Source: Cerina litoralis
GTDB taxonomy: Bacteria > Bacteroidota > Bacteroidia > Flavobacteriales > Flavobacteriaceae
Reading direction: 5' to 3'
NCBI GenBank assembly: GCA_022008415.1
Contig: JAIRBC010000025.1
Coordinates: forward strand, 1-64,000
DNA length: 64,000 nt
The notes beneath the pieces are model-generated. The model searched no databases. It saw nothing but the letters and a program-made list of their open reading frames with translations, and was not told the DNA's origin. Made by a program: the position numbers and the translations under genes. Shown here one piece after another: positions 36,176-44,979 of the stretch (positions are counted from its first letter, which is position 1; every line of letters starts with the position of its first letter).

Positions 36176-37960
36176 TTAAGGACTGTCATTAGTTAGAGAA
36201 ACGATGCTGTCCTTTGCTATCCTATAGACAGGATATTGCAGATAAGTTGGTTCTGAATGATCGGATTTTGAATAGAGCCATTCCAATTGTGCATACGAGT
36301 TTTCTGCGAATTGTTTGTCCGTCGCTTTCTTAAACTGAAATGTTTCACGGAGCCGAGCGTCATTTTTGAGCATTTCCGCCGCCATATCCTCGAATACGTA
36401 AGGGGAGAAGCCTTCTTTCCGTTGCAGAACCGTATCGAAAAAATTCCAGTTAAAAAAAGAATCCGTTGCCGCTGGCTCCAACGTTTCCAACAAATACCTC
36501 AAACCGGGTTGATTGGTTGGAATAAAGATGTCCCCTTGAGAAAATGTAATGTCCGTTACCGATTTGGTTACCTTGGTGCCGTGGTGCGGGTAATGACCTT
36601 CAAAAGACTGCTTGCCGGTTTGGTAATCCCCAATCTTATAGGATTGTACCCTAATGACGGTATCTTTGGATAGGGTTCTATAGATTATTTGATTAATATC
36701 CAACCGTTCCATCACTTGCGTCCAAGGTCTTTTTATGACATAGGCCTTGGGAATTTCAATTGAGTCCAAGGCGATAAAAGAATTCCTATAAATTACCGAT
36801 TTTGTAAACGGACGGTTTTCGTCATATTTAATTCTGGGTAGCCCGGTAACCGCACTTGTAAGGGTATCCACCTCAAAGCCTTTAAAATTTAGGGTATCGG
36901 CTTTGGTGGTATCTACGGCCCAGTTGATTGGATAGTATTTTTTTCCTGAAAAGTCATCAAAAGCCTGCTTTCGCAACAGTTTAATTTTTGTGCCATCGGT
37001 CTCTGCGATTTCCACCATTTGGTGCAGGAGTTGGTAGGTGCCCTCCACTCTTTTTTTATAAGGCTTTAACATATGGGTCTCCACCATCATGCCCAAAGTG
37101 TTCCAAAGGGCGGTGTAACCACTGGAATAGCGGGGCGAATCCAAGAATTGGGAAAACCCCATTTCTGGTACCGTATGAAAAACATTGACATAGGGTGTAA
37201 TGTCCCGTCCCGATACTTTCAAAGCCGTTTCTAGTTCAGGGCGCATCTCATTTTCTAGGTATTCTCCCAATCTGCCCCCCAATTTGTTGTGTTGGGTAAA
37301 CAGGTGGGTCAGCGTATATTGGTAATCGGCTCCGTTGCTTACGTGGGTGTCCACAAAAATATCGGGTTTAACCAAATGGAAAATCTTGGCAAAGGTCTTG
37401 GCATTTTCTGTGTCGGACTTTATAAAATCCCTGTTGAGGTCAAAATTACGGGCGTTACCCCGAAATCCGTAGGATCTAGGGCCGTTTTGGTTGGTTCTGG
37501 TGGTAGCGTTGCGGTTCAATGCCCCGCCCACATTATAGACCGGTATGGTTACCAGGACCGTGTTTTTTGGAGGCGCGAGTTGCCCGATGGCCAAATCCCT
37601 GAAAAGTATCATGGTAGCATCTATCCCGTCGCTTTCACCAGGGTGAATGCCATTGTTGATAAGGACGATCGTCTTTTCCTTTCCGATTTTAGTAAAATTA
37701 AAATCCCCGTCCAAGTTAAAGGTGACCATGTGCAACGGAAGGCCACTATCGGTATTGCCGATGGTCTGAACGTTGATCTCGGGAAATTCCTTGGCCAATC
37801 GGAGATAGAAGTCGATGATTTCCAAGTAGGTTGCTGTTTCTTGGCCTTGGGAAATCTCAAATGGTGTCTGAAAATTGGCAACCTTATCCTTTTTCTTGGT
37901 TTCGCAAGAAAGGAAGACAAGGACACTTAGTAGGCTAAAAAAAAGCTTTATCTGCTTCAA
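36176..37960 (-). CDS. M14 family zinc carboxypeptidase, lipoprotein
   Basis: 594 residues. Lipoprotein signal ending in FLSC (Cys19). Zinc ligands: H-P-G-E in NNGIHPGESDG (HxxE) and the third histidine in DTHVSNGADYQY. Catalytic glutamate expected around MVETH. Envelope-located peptidase acting on C-terminal residues or peptidoglycan peptides. Spacer to the converging NUDIX gene (36046-36175) holds the small hairpin TCAATG-AAAC-CATTGA (36100-36115) and a GTAAACG/CGTTTAC pair. Confidence 0.92.
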   Translation of the reverse strand: MKQIKLFFSLLSVLVFLSCETKKKDKVANFQTPFEISQGQETATYLEIIDFYLRLAKEFPEINVQTIGNTDSGLPLHMVTFNLDGDFNFTKIGKEKTIVLINNGIHPGESDGIDATMILFRDLAIGQLAPPKNTVLVTIPVYNVGGALNRNATTRTNQNGPRSYGFRGNARNFDLNRDFIKSDTENAKTFAKIFHLVKPDIFVDTHVSNGADYQYTLTHLFTQHNKLGGRLGEYLENEMRPELETALKVSGRDITPYVNVFHTVPEMGFSQFLDSPRYSSGYTALWNTLGMMVETHMLKPYKKRVEGTYQLLHQMVEIAETDGTKIKLLRKQAFDDFSGKKYYPINWAVDTTKADTLNFKGFEVDTLTSAVTGLPRIKYDENRPFTKSVIYRNSFIALDSIEIPKAYVIKRPWTQVMERLDINQIIYRTLSKDTVIRVQSYKIGDYQTGKQSFEGHYPHHGTKVTKSVTDITFSQGDIFIPTNQPGLRYLLETLEPAATDSFFNWNFFDTVLQRKEGFSPYVFEDMAAEMLKNDARLRETFQFKKATDKQFAENSYAQLEWLYSKSDHSEPTYLQYPVYRIAKDSIVSLTNDSP

Positions 37961-37988
37961 AATGAAATATATAAGTCTAAAACAAATG

Positions 37989-37996
37989 CAAAATTA
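37989..37996 (-). promoter_or_regulatory. -7 box TAATTTTG for the M14 peptidase
   Basis: Minus-strand TAATTTTG, 28 bp before the start codon. No convincing TTTG at -33. Confidence 0.42.
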
Positions 37997-38040
37997 AGGA
38001 AAATTAGAGGTCTGTTGAAGCGTTCCGGAATTATTTTGTT

Positions 38041-38070
38041 CTAGGTTATTGGGTTACTGGGTTATTTGGT
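38041..38070. repeat. Degenerate spacer repeat (GGTTATTGGGTTACT type)
   Basis: CTAGGTTATTGGGTTACTGG continuing with GTTATTTGGTCAA is the same repeat type as at 18440-18475. The spacer 37961-38166 also holds an ACTGCCTATTGGCTACTG segment (about 38128-38147) and no gene. Confidence 0.55.
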
Positions 38071-38166
38071 CAATCGTTAATTGATAAAAGTTAGTAGAAA
38101 TTCTATGACGACCTAAGACCTTTAACCGCCCACTGCCTATTGGCTACTGAGACCTGCCCGCTGGTT

Positions 38167-38622
38167 TTACTTCACCCTAACCGTATCGGGGACCAGTCCG
38201 GTATAATCCCCTCCGTTACGGATTACATCTCGGACAATAGACGAACTGATATACGATTTCCCGGAAGAAGTAAGTAGAAAAACGGTCTCTATATCGGAGA
38301 GTCTCCGGTTGGTGTGCGCAATGGCCTTTTCAAACTCAAAATCGCCTGGGTTTCTCAATCCTCGAAGGATAAAGCCCGCATCCATTTTTTTGCAGAAATC
38401 CACCGTAAGGCCTTCATAGTTCATAACCTTAATGGTGGGTTGTCCCTTAAATGCTTCCTCAATAAACCGGGTGCGCTCCTCCATGGAGAACATATACTTT
38501 TTTTCGGCATTAATTCCAATGGCGATTATAATCTCGTCAAAAAGGGTAATTCCTCGTTGAATAATGTCGGCGTGACCCAAGGTAAGGGGGTCAAAAGATC
38601 CTGGAAAAATAGCGCGTCTCAT
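38167..38622 (-). CDS. coaD: Phosphopantetheine adenylyltransferase
   Basis: 151 residues. Fourth step of coenzyme A synthesis, adenylating 4'-phosphopantetheine. Nucleotidyltransferase motif FPGSFDPLTLGHADII (TxGH) at the N-terminus and SYISSSIVRDV (SSxxR type) near the end. Followed upstream on the same strand by ddl with a 153-bp spacer that holds GAAATTAGAAATAC-type and ACTGCC-type repeats. Confidence 0.97.
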   Translation of the reverse strand: MRRAIFPGSFDPLTLGHADIIQRGITLFDEIIIAIGINAEKKYMFSMEERTRFIEEAFKGQPTIKVMNYEGLTVDFCKKMDAGFILRGLRNPGDFEFEKAIAHTNRRLSDIETVFLLTSSGKSYISSSIVRDVIRNGGDYTGLVPDTVRVK

Positions 38623-38775
38623 TTAAAAAAAGTTTACGGGTTTTTATCTTTATATGTTTATTTATTTTAACCATCAACCTTGAACAAATGCTAACTGCAA
38701 CTGTGCACTGCCAACTTCTTTCTAGTTTCGTATTTCTAATTTTGTATTTTCCATCAACCATTGACCCATTCAAAG

Positions 38776-39759
38776 TTACCCATTTTCATCTAAAGCTTCG
38801 TCAATGGCGCTTTCAAAGAGTTCTGAGAGCGAAATCCCGGCTTTTTGGGCTTGTTGGGGCAGGATACTGGCTTCCGTAAGTCCTGGGGTGGTGTTCATCT
38901 CCAGCATAAAAGGCTGGTCCCCAACAAAAATGAACTCGCTCCTGGAATAACCTCGCATTTTAAGTATATCATAGGCCCTCTGGGCGGCCTTGGTAACGTT
39001 TTGTTCTTGAATGTCGGTAATCCGTGCCGGTGTTATTTCCTGGGATTTTCCTTCGTACTTGGCCTGGTAATCAAAAAAGTCATTATCCGTGACTATTTCG
39101 GTTATGGGAAGGACCTTGGTCTTCCCTTTGTATTTTATTACTCCTACGGATACCTCGGTACCGTCCAGAAAGGTCTCAATGATGATTTCGTCATCTTCTT
39201 TGTAGGCGTTCTGTATGGCGGCAAGCAAATCCTCTTTTCTATAGACCTTGGATATGCCAAAGCTACTCCCTGCTTTGTTCGCCTTGACAAAACAGGGCAG
39301 TCCAACTTTATTTACGATCTCGTCTTCTTTGATGGTATCGCCCAAATTTAAATAATACGAGGCGGCCGATTTAATGCCGTAGGGCCTTAATGCGCTCAGC
39401 AAATCCCGTTTGTTGAAAGTAAGGGCTGCTTGGTAATAATCACAGGAAGTTTGGGGAATACCCAACAATTTAAAGTAGGCCTGCATAAGTCCATCTTCTC
39501 CAGGGGTGCCATGAATGGCATTAAATACACAGTCAAAAATCAATTTTTCCTTGCCGATAGCCACCGAAAAATCATGTTTGTCAACCGAGAATTCCTCATT
39601 TTTTTCATTCACATAGACCCATTTATCCTTAAATATGTGGATACCATAGGCATTGAATTTTTGCTTGTTCAGATGTTTGTAGACAACACTTCCGCTTTTT
39701 AGGGATATTTGGTACTCGCTGGAATACCCGCCCATAATGATGGCAATATTTTTTTTCAT
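38776..39759 (-). CDS. ddl: D-alanine--D-alanine ligase
   Basis: 327 residues. ATP-grasp enzyme of peptidoglycan precursor synthesis. N-terminal IIMGGYSSEYQISLKSG, NAIHGTPGEDGLMQ, the ATP-grasp core FVKANKAGSSFGISKV, and the C-terminal EMNTTPGLTEAS. Divergent from the PASTA-protein gene. Confidence 0.97.
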   Translation of the reverse strand: MKKNIAIIMGGYSSEYQISLKSGSVVYKHLNKQKFNAYGIHIFKDKWVYVNEKNEEFSVDKHDFSVAIGKEKLIFDCVFNAIHGTPGEDGLMQAYFKLLGIPQTSCDYYQAALTFNKRDLLSALRPYGIKSAASYYLNLGDTIKEDEIVNKVGLPCFVKANKAGSSFGISKVYRKEDLLAAIQNAYKEDDEIIIETFLDGTEVSVGVIKYKGKTKVLPITEIVTDNDFFDYQAKYEGKSQEITPARITDIQEQNVTKAAQRAYDILKMRGYSRSEFIFVGDQPFMLEMNTTPGLTEASILPQQAQKAGISLSELFESAIDEALDENG

Positions 39760-40147
39760 CGGTCACAATCGTTAGTTGAAGCTATGCACTTAAGTACAAG
39801 ACTTTTAGTTTTTATGTATATTCTCGTGATATGAGTTATTAAGTTAGGTATTATTGAGTTATTAATGCGTGCTGTCTAAATAATCGAGTAACCAAATAAC
39901 CAATAGCCCAATATCTGTTTGCAATTTCATCGCTATTCGATCCCGATACGCATCGGGACCATGGATTTCCATACATAGGAGTGGTTTAGTTGATGCTGAT
40001 CTAATAATACAACCGTGTTCCTTGACCTTTCTAGAGGTGCGTTTCAAAACCAAAGTAAAGAAAAAAGGGCTGGCTAACCATCTGAAATTTTTAATATTTT
40101 TTGAACCGATAAAGACCTTCTGGGGGCAAATCAACAATATTCCTTCT
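39760..40147. other. Divergent intergenic region with spacer repeats and a palindrome
   Basis: Between ddl and the PASTA gene. It contains GTTATTAAGTTAGG / GTTATTGAGTTATT-type repeats at 39832-39905, the palindrome TCCCGATACGCATCGGGA at 39941-39958, and a frame open from TTG 40022 that I attribute to chance upstream of the real ATG. No RNA gene seen. Confidence 0.5.
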
Positions 40148-40155
40148 TATATTTG
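40148..40155 (+). promoter_or_regulatory. -7 box TATATTTG for the PASTA-rluD pair
   Basis: TATATTTG, 19 bp before ATG 40175, leaving a leader of about a dozen bases. -33 TTTG not evident. Its position supports the ATG at 40175 over the upstream TTG. Confidence 0.5.
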
Positions 40156-40174
40156 TCGTGATAAACCATGTCTT

Positions 40175-40762
40175 ATGCGAAATTTTTTCAACTTCCTATT
40201 TAGTAAGGTCTTTCTTATCCAACTGATTTTGGCGATGGTGGTGCTGGTCATTTTGGTCATTTTAGGGCTACAATGGCTTAAAGGTTCTACCCATCACGGC
40301 GAGTTTGTCGTTGTTCCCAATCTGGCAAAAATGTCGGTTTCGGAAATGCGTGATAATATAGAAAAGGCCCATCTTCGTTACGAGGTGCTGGATTCGGCCA
40401 ACTTTAACCCAGCCTATCCCCGTTTTTCGATAATAGAACAGAATCCACCAGCGGGGAACAAGGTCAAGGAGAATCGAAAAATATATGTTACCGTAAACCC
40501 ATCGGGCTACAAAAAGGTGACGGTTCCCCAGATTATTCAGGTAACCCAAAGGAATGCCACTTCCATGCTCCGAGCGGTAGGTCTGGACGTGGAAAGGGTG
40601 ACCTATGTGGACGAATTGGGGAAGGATATGGTTTACAACATGAAATTCAAGGGCAAATACATCTCACCGGGCGACAAACTGCCAAAGACCTCCAAAATAG
40701 AATTGATCTGTGGAAACGGAACTATCACAGATAGGGCCAAGGTAAAAGCAGATTCGGAATAA
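40175..40762 (+). CDS. PASTA domain membrane protein
   Basis: 195 residues from ATG 40175 (MRNFFNFLFSK). One membrane helix at about 12-34 (FLIQLILAMVVLVILVILGL), then two to three PASTA units facing the periplasm (VVVPNLAKMSVSEM, FSIIEQNPPAGNKVKENRKIYVTV, VTVPQIIQVTQRNATSML). PASTA domains bind peptidoglycan stem peptides or beta-lactams; there is no kinase domain. Gene neighbour of ddl and directly before rluD (2 bp gap). Confidence 0.93.
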   Translation: MRNFFNFLFSKVFLIQLILAMVVLVILVILGLQWLKGSTHHGEFVVVPNLAKMSVSEMRDNIEKAHLRYEVLDSANFNPAYPRFSIIEQNPPAGNKVKENRKIYVTVNPSGYKKVTVPQIIQVTQRNATSMLRAVGLDVERVTYVDELGKDMVYNMKFKGKYISPGDKLPKTSKIELICGNGTITDRAKVKADSE

Positions 40763-40764
40763 GT

Positions 40765-41790
40765 ATGGATTCGCAGAAAGGCCAAGACCCGAACGAGGAG
40801 GAACTTTATGAGCATTATCGATTTGTAGCGGGAAGGGGCCAGGATCCTTTACGCGTGGATAAATTTTTGATGAATTTTATTGAAAATGCCACCCGTAATA
40901 AAATCCAACAGGCGGCCAAGGAGGGTCATATTTGGGTGAACGATGCCGTGGTGAAGCAGAACTACCGGGTAAAGGCAGGCGATGAGGTGAAAGTGCTTTT
41001 TGAGCATCCTCCCTATGAATTCCTTTTGACCCCTGAGGATATCCCGCTATGTATTGTTTATGAGGACGACGTTCTGCTGGTTGTGAACAAATCTGCGGGA
41101 ATGGTTGTGCATCCCGGTCACGGCAATTATTCGGGAACGCTGATCAATGCCTTGCTCTACCACACCAAAGACCTGCCCAAAAACAGCGATGAACGACCGG
41201 GATTGGTACATCGGATAGATAAAGATACCTCGGGCCTACTCGTGGTGGCCAAAACGGAGGCTGCCATGACCCATTTGGCCAAACAGTTTTTTGACAAGAG
41301 CAGCGAGCGGGAATACCTCGCCTTGGTCTGGGGCAATATGGAACAGGATAGTGGTACGATTGAAGGCCATATAGGACGAAGTCATAAAAACCGCTTGCAA
41401 ATGGATGTTTTTCCCGAGGGAGATCAAGGTAAAGAAGCGGTGACCCATTATAAAGTCTTGGAACGCTTGGGTTACGTTACGCTGATTTCGTGTCGATTGG
41501 AGACCGGTAGGACCCATCAAATTAGGGTACACCTGAAGTATATTGGCCATACCTTGTTCAACGACGAACGCTATGGAGGCGATAAAATACTTAAAGGCAC
41601 ATCTTTTACTAAATACAAACAGTTTGTGGATAATGCCTTTAAAATATTACCCAGACAGGCATTGCATGCCAAAACCTTGGGATTTGTGCATCCCGTAAGT
41701 GGGGAGTTTATGCGATTCGATTCCGAAATCCCGGAAGATATGGCGCTCTGTATTAAAAAATGGAGACAATATTCCCAGCACAGTCAATAA
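40765..41790 (+). CDS. rluD: RluA/RluD family 23S rRNA pseudouridine synthase
   Basis: 341 residues. S4 RNA-binding domain at about 28-90 (LRVDKFLMNFIENATRNKIQQAAKEG), then the catalytic domain with HRIDKDTSGLLVVAK (catalytic Asp) and LETGRTHQIRVHL. Modifies uridines in helix 69 of 23S rRNA if orthologous to RluD; RluA-type targets cannot be excluded. Co-transcribed with the PASTA gene. Confidence 0.92.
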   Translation: MDSQKGQDPNEEELYEHYRFVAGRGQDPLRVDKFLMNFIENATRNKIQQAAKEGHIWVNDAVVKQNYRVKAGDEVKVLFEHPPYEFLLTPEDIPLCIVYEDDVLLVVNKSAGMVVHPGHGNYSGTLINALLYHTKDLPKNSDERPGLVHRIDKDTSGLLVVAKTEAAMTHLAKQFFDKSSEREYLALVWGNMEQDSGTIEGHIGRSHKNRLQMDVFPEGDQGKEAVTHYKVLERLGYVTLISCRLETGRTHQIRVHLKYIGHTLFNDERYGGDKILKGTSFTKYKQFVDNAFKILPRQALHAKTLGFVHPVSGEFMRFDSEIPEDMALCIKKWRQYSQHSQ

Positions 41791-41880
41791 TTTCTCCCAA
41801 TAGGAGTATTGATAACTCTTTTCGATCCGGGTTCGTATTTTCGAAAAACCGTTTTATTTTTACTTTTCAAACCAGTTGTT

Positions 41881-42642
41881 ATGAAAATTGTTATTTCCCC
41901 GGCCAAATCATTGGATTTTGTGAGCGAATTACCTACAGATAAATATTCCCAACCTGAGTTTCTAAGGGATGCGGAACGGATTCAAAAAATATTGGTAAAG
42001 AAAAAGCCTTCGGCCTTAGCCAAACTTATGGATATATCGGATAACTTGGCCGAGCTCAATTGGCAGCGAAATCAGGATTTTAAAACGCCATTTACACCAA
42101 AAAATGCCCGCCCGGCCATGTATGCCTTTAATGGGGATGTCTATCTGGGACTGGATGCCTATACCGTTGCTGTGGAAAAATTGGATCGGTTACAGGACAT
42201 GCTGCGAATCCTGTCCGGTCTGTATGGAATCTTAAAACCGTTGGATCTAATTCAGCCCTATCGATTGGAAATGGGGACTCAGCTAAAAGTGGGCCGCAAA
42301 AAAAACCTATACGAGTTTTGGAGAAATCGGTTGACCGAGCATCTAAAAGCCGAATTGAAGCCCGGTGAACTTTTTATCAATCTTGCCAGCAATGAATATT
42401 ATGGGGCAGTGGATGAAAAATTGCTCAATGTGCCTGTAATTACCCCAATTTTTAAGGATTGGAAGAACGATAACCTCAAGGTCATCAGTTTTTTCGCAAA
42501 GAAAGCACGGGGGGCTATGGTACGGTATATTCTGGATAACGATGCCAAAACTTTGGATGCCATAAAATGCTTTAATTTGGAGGGTTACGAATTTAGCCAA
42601 GAACATACCCTGAAGGAAAACCAACCGGTTTTTATTAGATAG
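41881..42642 (+). CDS. yaaA: Peroxide stress protein YaaA family (DUF328)
   Basis: 253 residues from ATG 41881 (MKIVISPAKSLDF); the frame opens 72 bp earlier but the family starts here. Conserved blocks: ISPAKSLDF, PAMYAFNGDVYLGLDA, LSGLYGILKPLDLIQPYRLEMGT, LINLASNEYYGAV. The E. coli homologue binds DNA and limits iron-dependent oxidative damage. Follows rluD after 90 bp on the same strand. Confidence 0.94.
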   Translation: MKIVISPAKSLDFVSELPTDKYSQPEFLRDAERIQKILVKKKPSALAKLMDISDNLAELNWQRNQDFKTPFTPKNARPAMYAFNGDVYLGLDAYTVAVEKLDRLQDMLRILSGLYGILKPLDLIQPYRLEMGTQLKVGRKKNLYEFWRNRLTEHLKAELKPGELFINLASNEYYGAVDEKLLNVPVITPIFKDWKNDNLKVISFFAKKARGAMVRYILDNDAKTLDAIKCFNLEGYEFSQEHTLKENQPVFIR

Positions 42643-42874
42643 TTACCGGGAACTTATAATATATCGGTTCGCCCCAACCATATGGCAGGTAGGGGAGGTC
42701 GCGTCTTTAACAAATAAAGTTTCATGCTAAAAAAACATAGAACCCAAAGAAAACCGCAATTGATAATATTTATGAGGGTCGGTTCTGCTTTTTTGCATTA
42801 ATTCGTTAAAATTGCGCGTGTTTTCTTCGTTTTAGGTGTCAAATCCGTACATTTATAATGTAAGTATTACAGAA

Positions 42875-43624
42875 ATGCAAAAAGACGAAAGACAGCGATT
42901 CATATTGGAAAAATTAAGGGGAGACAGTAAAGTGGCTACACAGCGACTGGCGGATCAACTTATGGTTTCCGAGGATACGATTCGTAGGGACCTCAACGAA
43001 ATGTCCCAAAAAGGCCTGCTGACAAAAGTCCACGGTGGTGCCGTGTCCTCCATCCAAAAACTATACTATTACAACGACAATGTAATTAGGGACCAACGGG
43101 AGAAGGACGTTATTGCGAAAAAGGCGGTATCGCTCCTAAGCGATGGGATGTCCGTTGTTATAAGTGACGGGACAACCAATTTGGCTTTCGCCAGAAATAT
43201 CCCTAAAGATTTAAAAGCCACGGTCTTTACCTATTGTCTGCCGATTGCCATGGAACTGACCGAACATCCTGGGATCGAAATTGTTTTTTTGGGCGGAAGG
43301 ATCGAAAAAAAGTCGATGGTCGCGCTGGGGTTGGACGTTATTAATAAGTTCTCCGAAATTTACGTAGACCTGTGTTTTTTGGGTACGGGAAGTATTGGCC
43401 ATATCGAGGGAATCACGGAGGGTTCTTACGACGTTTCACTTATTAAAAGAAAGATCGTAGCTGCGTCCGACAAGGTTGTTTCCTTGGCAACGTCCAACAA
43501 ACTCGGTTTGCGACAGAGCTATAGTATATGCAAGCCTTCGGATATTAGTATTTTGGTGACAGAATTGGATCCGAACAGGAGCGAACTGCTGCCTTTTTCC
43601 GACGCAGGAATCCGATTGCTTTAA
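42875..43624 (+). CDS. DeoR family transcriptional regulator
   Basis: 249 residues from ATG 42875 (MQKDERQRFILEKL); a GTG at 42836 opens the frame earlier. N-terminal winged helix-turn-helix (VATQRLADQLMVSEDTIRRDLNEM, then LLTKVHGGA) and the sugar-phosphate-sensing DeoRC domain (SDGTTNLAFARNIP, GGRIEKKSMVALG, DLCFLGTGSI, AASDKVV). DeoR regulators in sugar operons respond to a phosphorylated intermediate. It precedes the ROK-MFS-SIS-GH9-DUF5009 genes, which are its likely targets. Confidence 0.93.
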   Translation: MQKDERQRFILEKLRGDSKVATQRLADQLMVSEDTIRRDLNEMSQKGLLTKVHGGAVSSIQKLYYYNDNVIRDQREKDVIAKKAVSLLSDGMSVVISDGTTNLAFARNIPKDLKATVFTYCLPIAMELTEHPGIEIVFLGGRIEKKSMVALGLDVINKFSEIYVDLCFLGTGSIGHIEGITEGSYDVSLIKRKIVAASDKVVSLATSNKLGLRQSYSICKPSDISILVTELDPNRSELLPFSDAGIRLL

Positions 43625-43745
43625 TCTAAACAACTCCTCCCGATGACACGGCCTCCCGTAGGTTGCGTGCAGCAAGTGTTCTATATCCGATATTTTTTAT
43701 TTGGAAAGAGTAAATCCACGGAAATGAAACGAATTCCAAAATAAT

Positions 43746-43762
43746 ATGCATGTATCATGCAT
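43746..43762. promoter_or_regulatory. Palindromic operator candidate ATGCATG-TAT-CATGCAT
   Basis: Perfect 7-bp inverted repeat with a 3-bp centre, in the 299-bp spacer between the DeoR and ROK genes, 160 bp before the ROK start. Size and symmetry fit a dimeric repressor site. The rest of the spacer is A/T rich. Confidence 0.5.
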
Positions 43763-43838
43763 TATTTATCAACAAAGTCGCAATTAACACTCATTATTTT
43801 ATATATTTATATAATTTTCCTGCAAAGTATTATGAAAT

Positions 43839-43848
43839 AAGTCATAAC
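43839..43848 (+). promoter_or_regulatory. Shared motif AAGTCATAAC before the ROK gene
   Basis: The 10-mer AAGTCATAAC occurs here, 76 bp before the ROK start, and again at 47073-47082, 27 bp before the GH9 start. I noticed no further copies in the window. Same orientation in both places. Confidence 0.4.
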
Positions 43849-43923
43849 AAATTTGATCCTGACCGAAATCGATAAATCAAAAATTCCAAAATTAAAAAAT
43901 GAAATATTCGCAATGAATGATAA

Positions 43924-44979
43924 ATGACAAATATCACCAACCTGAACGAATTGGTCGGGACAGGTCTGACAAAAATGGAAACAATGGAGTTAAAAGAGAT
44001 GAAAGATAAGCGGGTTGTCTTGGGCATTGATATTGGTGGAACCAAGATTTCAGCGGCTCTCTTTGATTTAAAAGGGGATGTTCTGCATAAGGAAATTGTG
44101 TCCTTGGGTGATAGGGAGGGAAGTGAAGTGATGGAATTGGTGAGAACTATGGTTGTACACTCGTTAGACTTGGCAAAGAATATAGCGCGTCTGGTTGTTG
44201 CCGTTGGGGCTTGTGTTCCGGGAATATACGACCCTATAAGGAAAACCGTCTGGGCGCCCAATATTAGGGGATGGGACAATTACCCGCTTTGGTTGCAATT
44301 GACCCAGATCGTCGGTGATACCTGTATAAATATAGCTGTTGAGAGCGATCGATCTTGTTACATTTTGGGGGAAGTATGGAAGGGATGTGCGCATGGATGC
44401 AGCGATGCGATCTACTTATCCGTGGGAACAGGTATCGGAGCGGGAATACTGTCCAATGGGCGAATTATTACCGGAAATAGAGGGATAGCCGGATCTGTTG
44501 GTTGGATGGCCTTGGAGCCTCCGTACGATAAAAAATACGACAGTTGGGGGAACTTTGAACACTACGCATCGGGGAACGGAATCGCAAGAAGTGCATTGGA
44601 GTCACTTCGGAAACCCAGGGCGAGGGTAAGTATATTGGATGGGATGCCCGAGGATAAAATAACTGCCCACCATGTTTTCAGCGCTTTTGAAAAACAAGAC
44701 CCGGTTGCAGAGGAGGTATTGGCCAGGGCCGTTGTATACTGGGGCATGGCCGTAGCCAATTTGGTAAGTATATTCAATCCTCAGAAGGTTATTTTCGGGG
44801 GCGGTGTATTCGGGCCGGCTGTAAAATTAATGGATAGTATTTTTATGGAATCCAAGAAATGGGCACAACCGTTGGCCATTCGAGAAATTACCGTGGAGGC
44901 TTCCATATTAAAAGGGGATGCAGGACTTATAGGTGCAGGTTATTTAGCCATTAAATCTTTAAACGCCAGTCCATTATGA
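43924..44979 (+). CDS. ROK family protein (sugar kinase-like)
   Basis: 351 residues. Actin-like ATPase fold: GIDIGGTKISAALFD (phosphate 1), ESDRSCYILGE with the catalytic Asp in place, YLSVGTGIGAGIL (phosphate 2), and PQKVIFGGGVFG. The usual ROK sugar-binding and zinc elements are altered: where most kinases have GEIGH followed by CxCGxxGC, this has GSVGWMALEPPYDKKY and no cysteine cluster. It belongs to a divergent ROK branch, so kinase activity on a hexosamine is likely but not proven. Starts M43924; Met at 43975 is another option. Stop overlaps the MFS start by 4 bp. Confidence 0.87.
   Translation: MTNITNLNELVGTGLTKMETMELKEMKDKRVVLGIDIGGTKISAALFDLKGDVLHKEIVSLGDREGSEVMELVRTMVVHSLDLAKNIARLVVAVGACVPGIYDPIRKTVWAPNIRGWDNYPLWLQLTQIVGDTCINIAVESDRSCYILGEVWKGCAHGCSDAIYLSVGTGIGAGILSNGRIITGNRGIAGSVGWMALEPPYDKKYDSWGNFEHYASGNGIARSALESLRKPRARVSILDGMPEDKITAHHVFSAFEKQDPVAEEVLARAVVYWGMAVANLVSIFNPQKVIFGGGVFGPAVKLMDSIFMESKKWAQPLAIREITVEASILKGDAGLIGAGYLAIKSLNASPL

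Noticed and set aside
42643..42874. Possible regulatory RNA before the DeoR gene
   Set aside because: No stable hairpin or promoter pattern could be read; only A/T-rich stretches.
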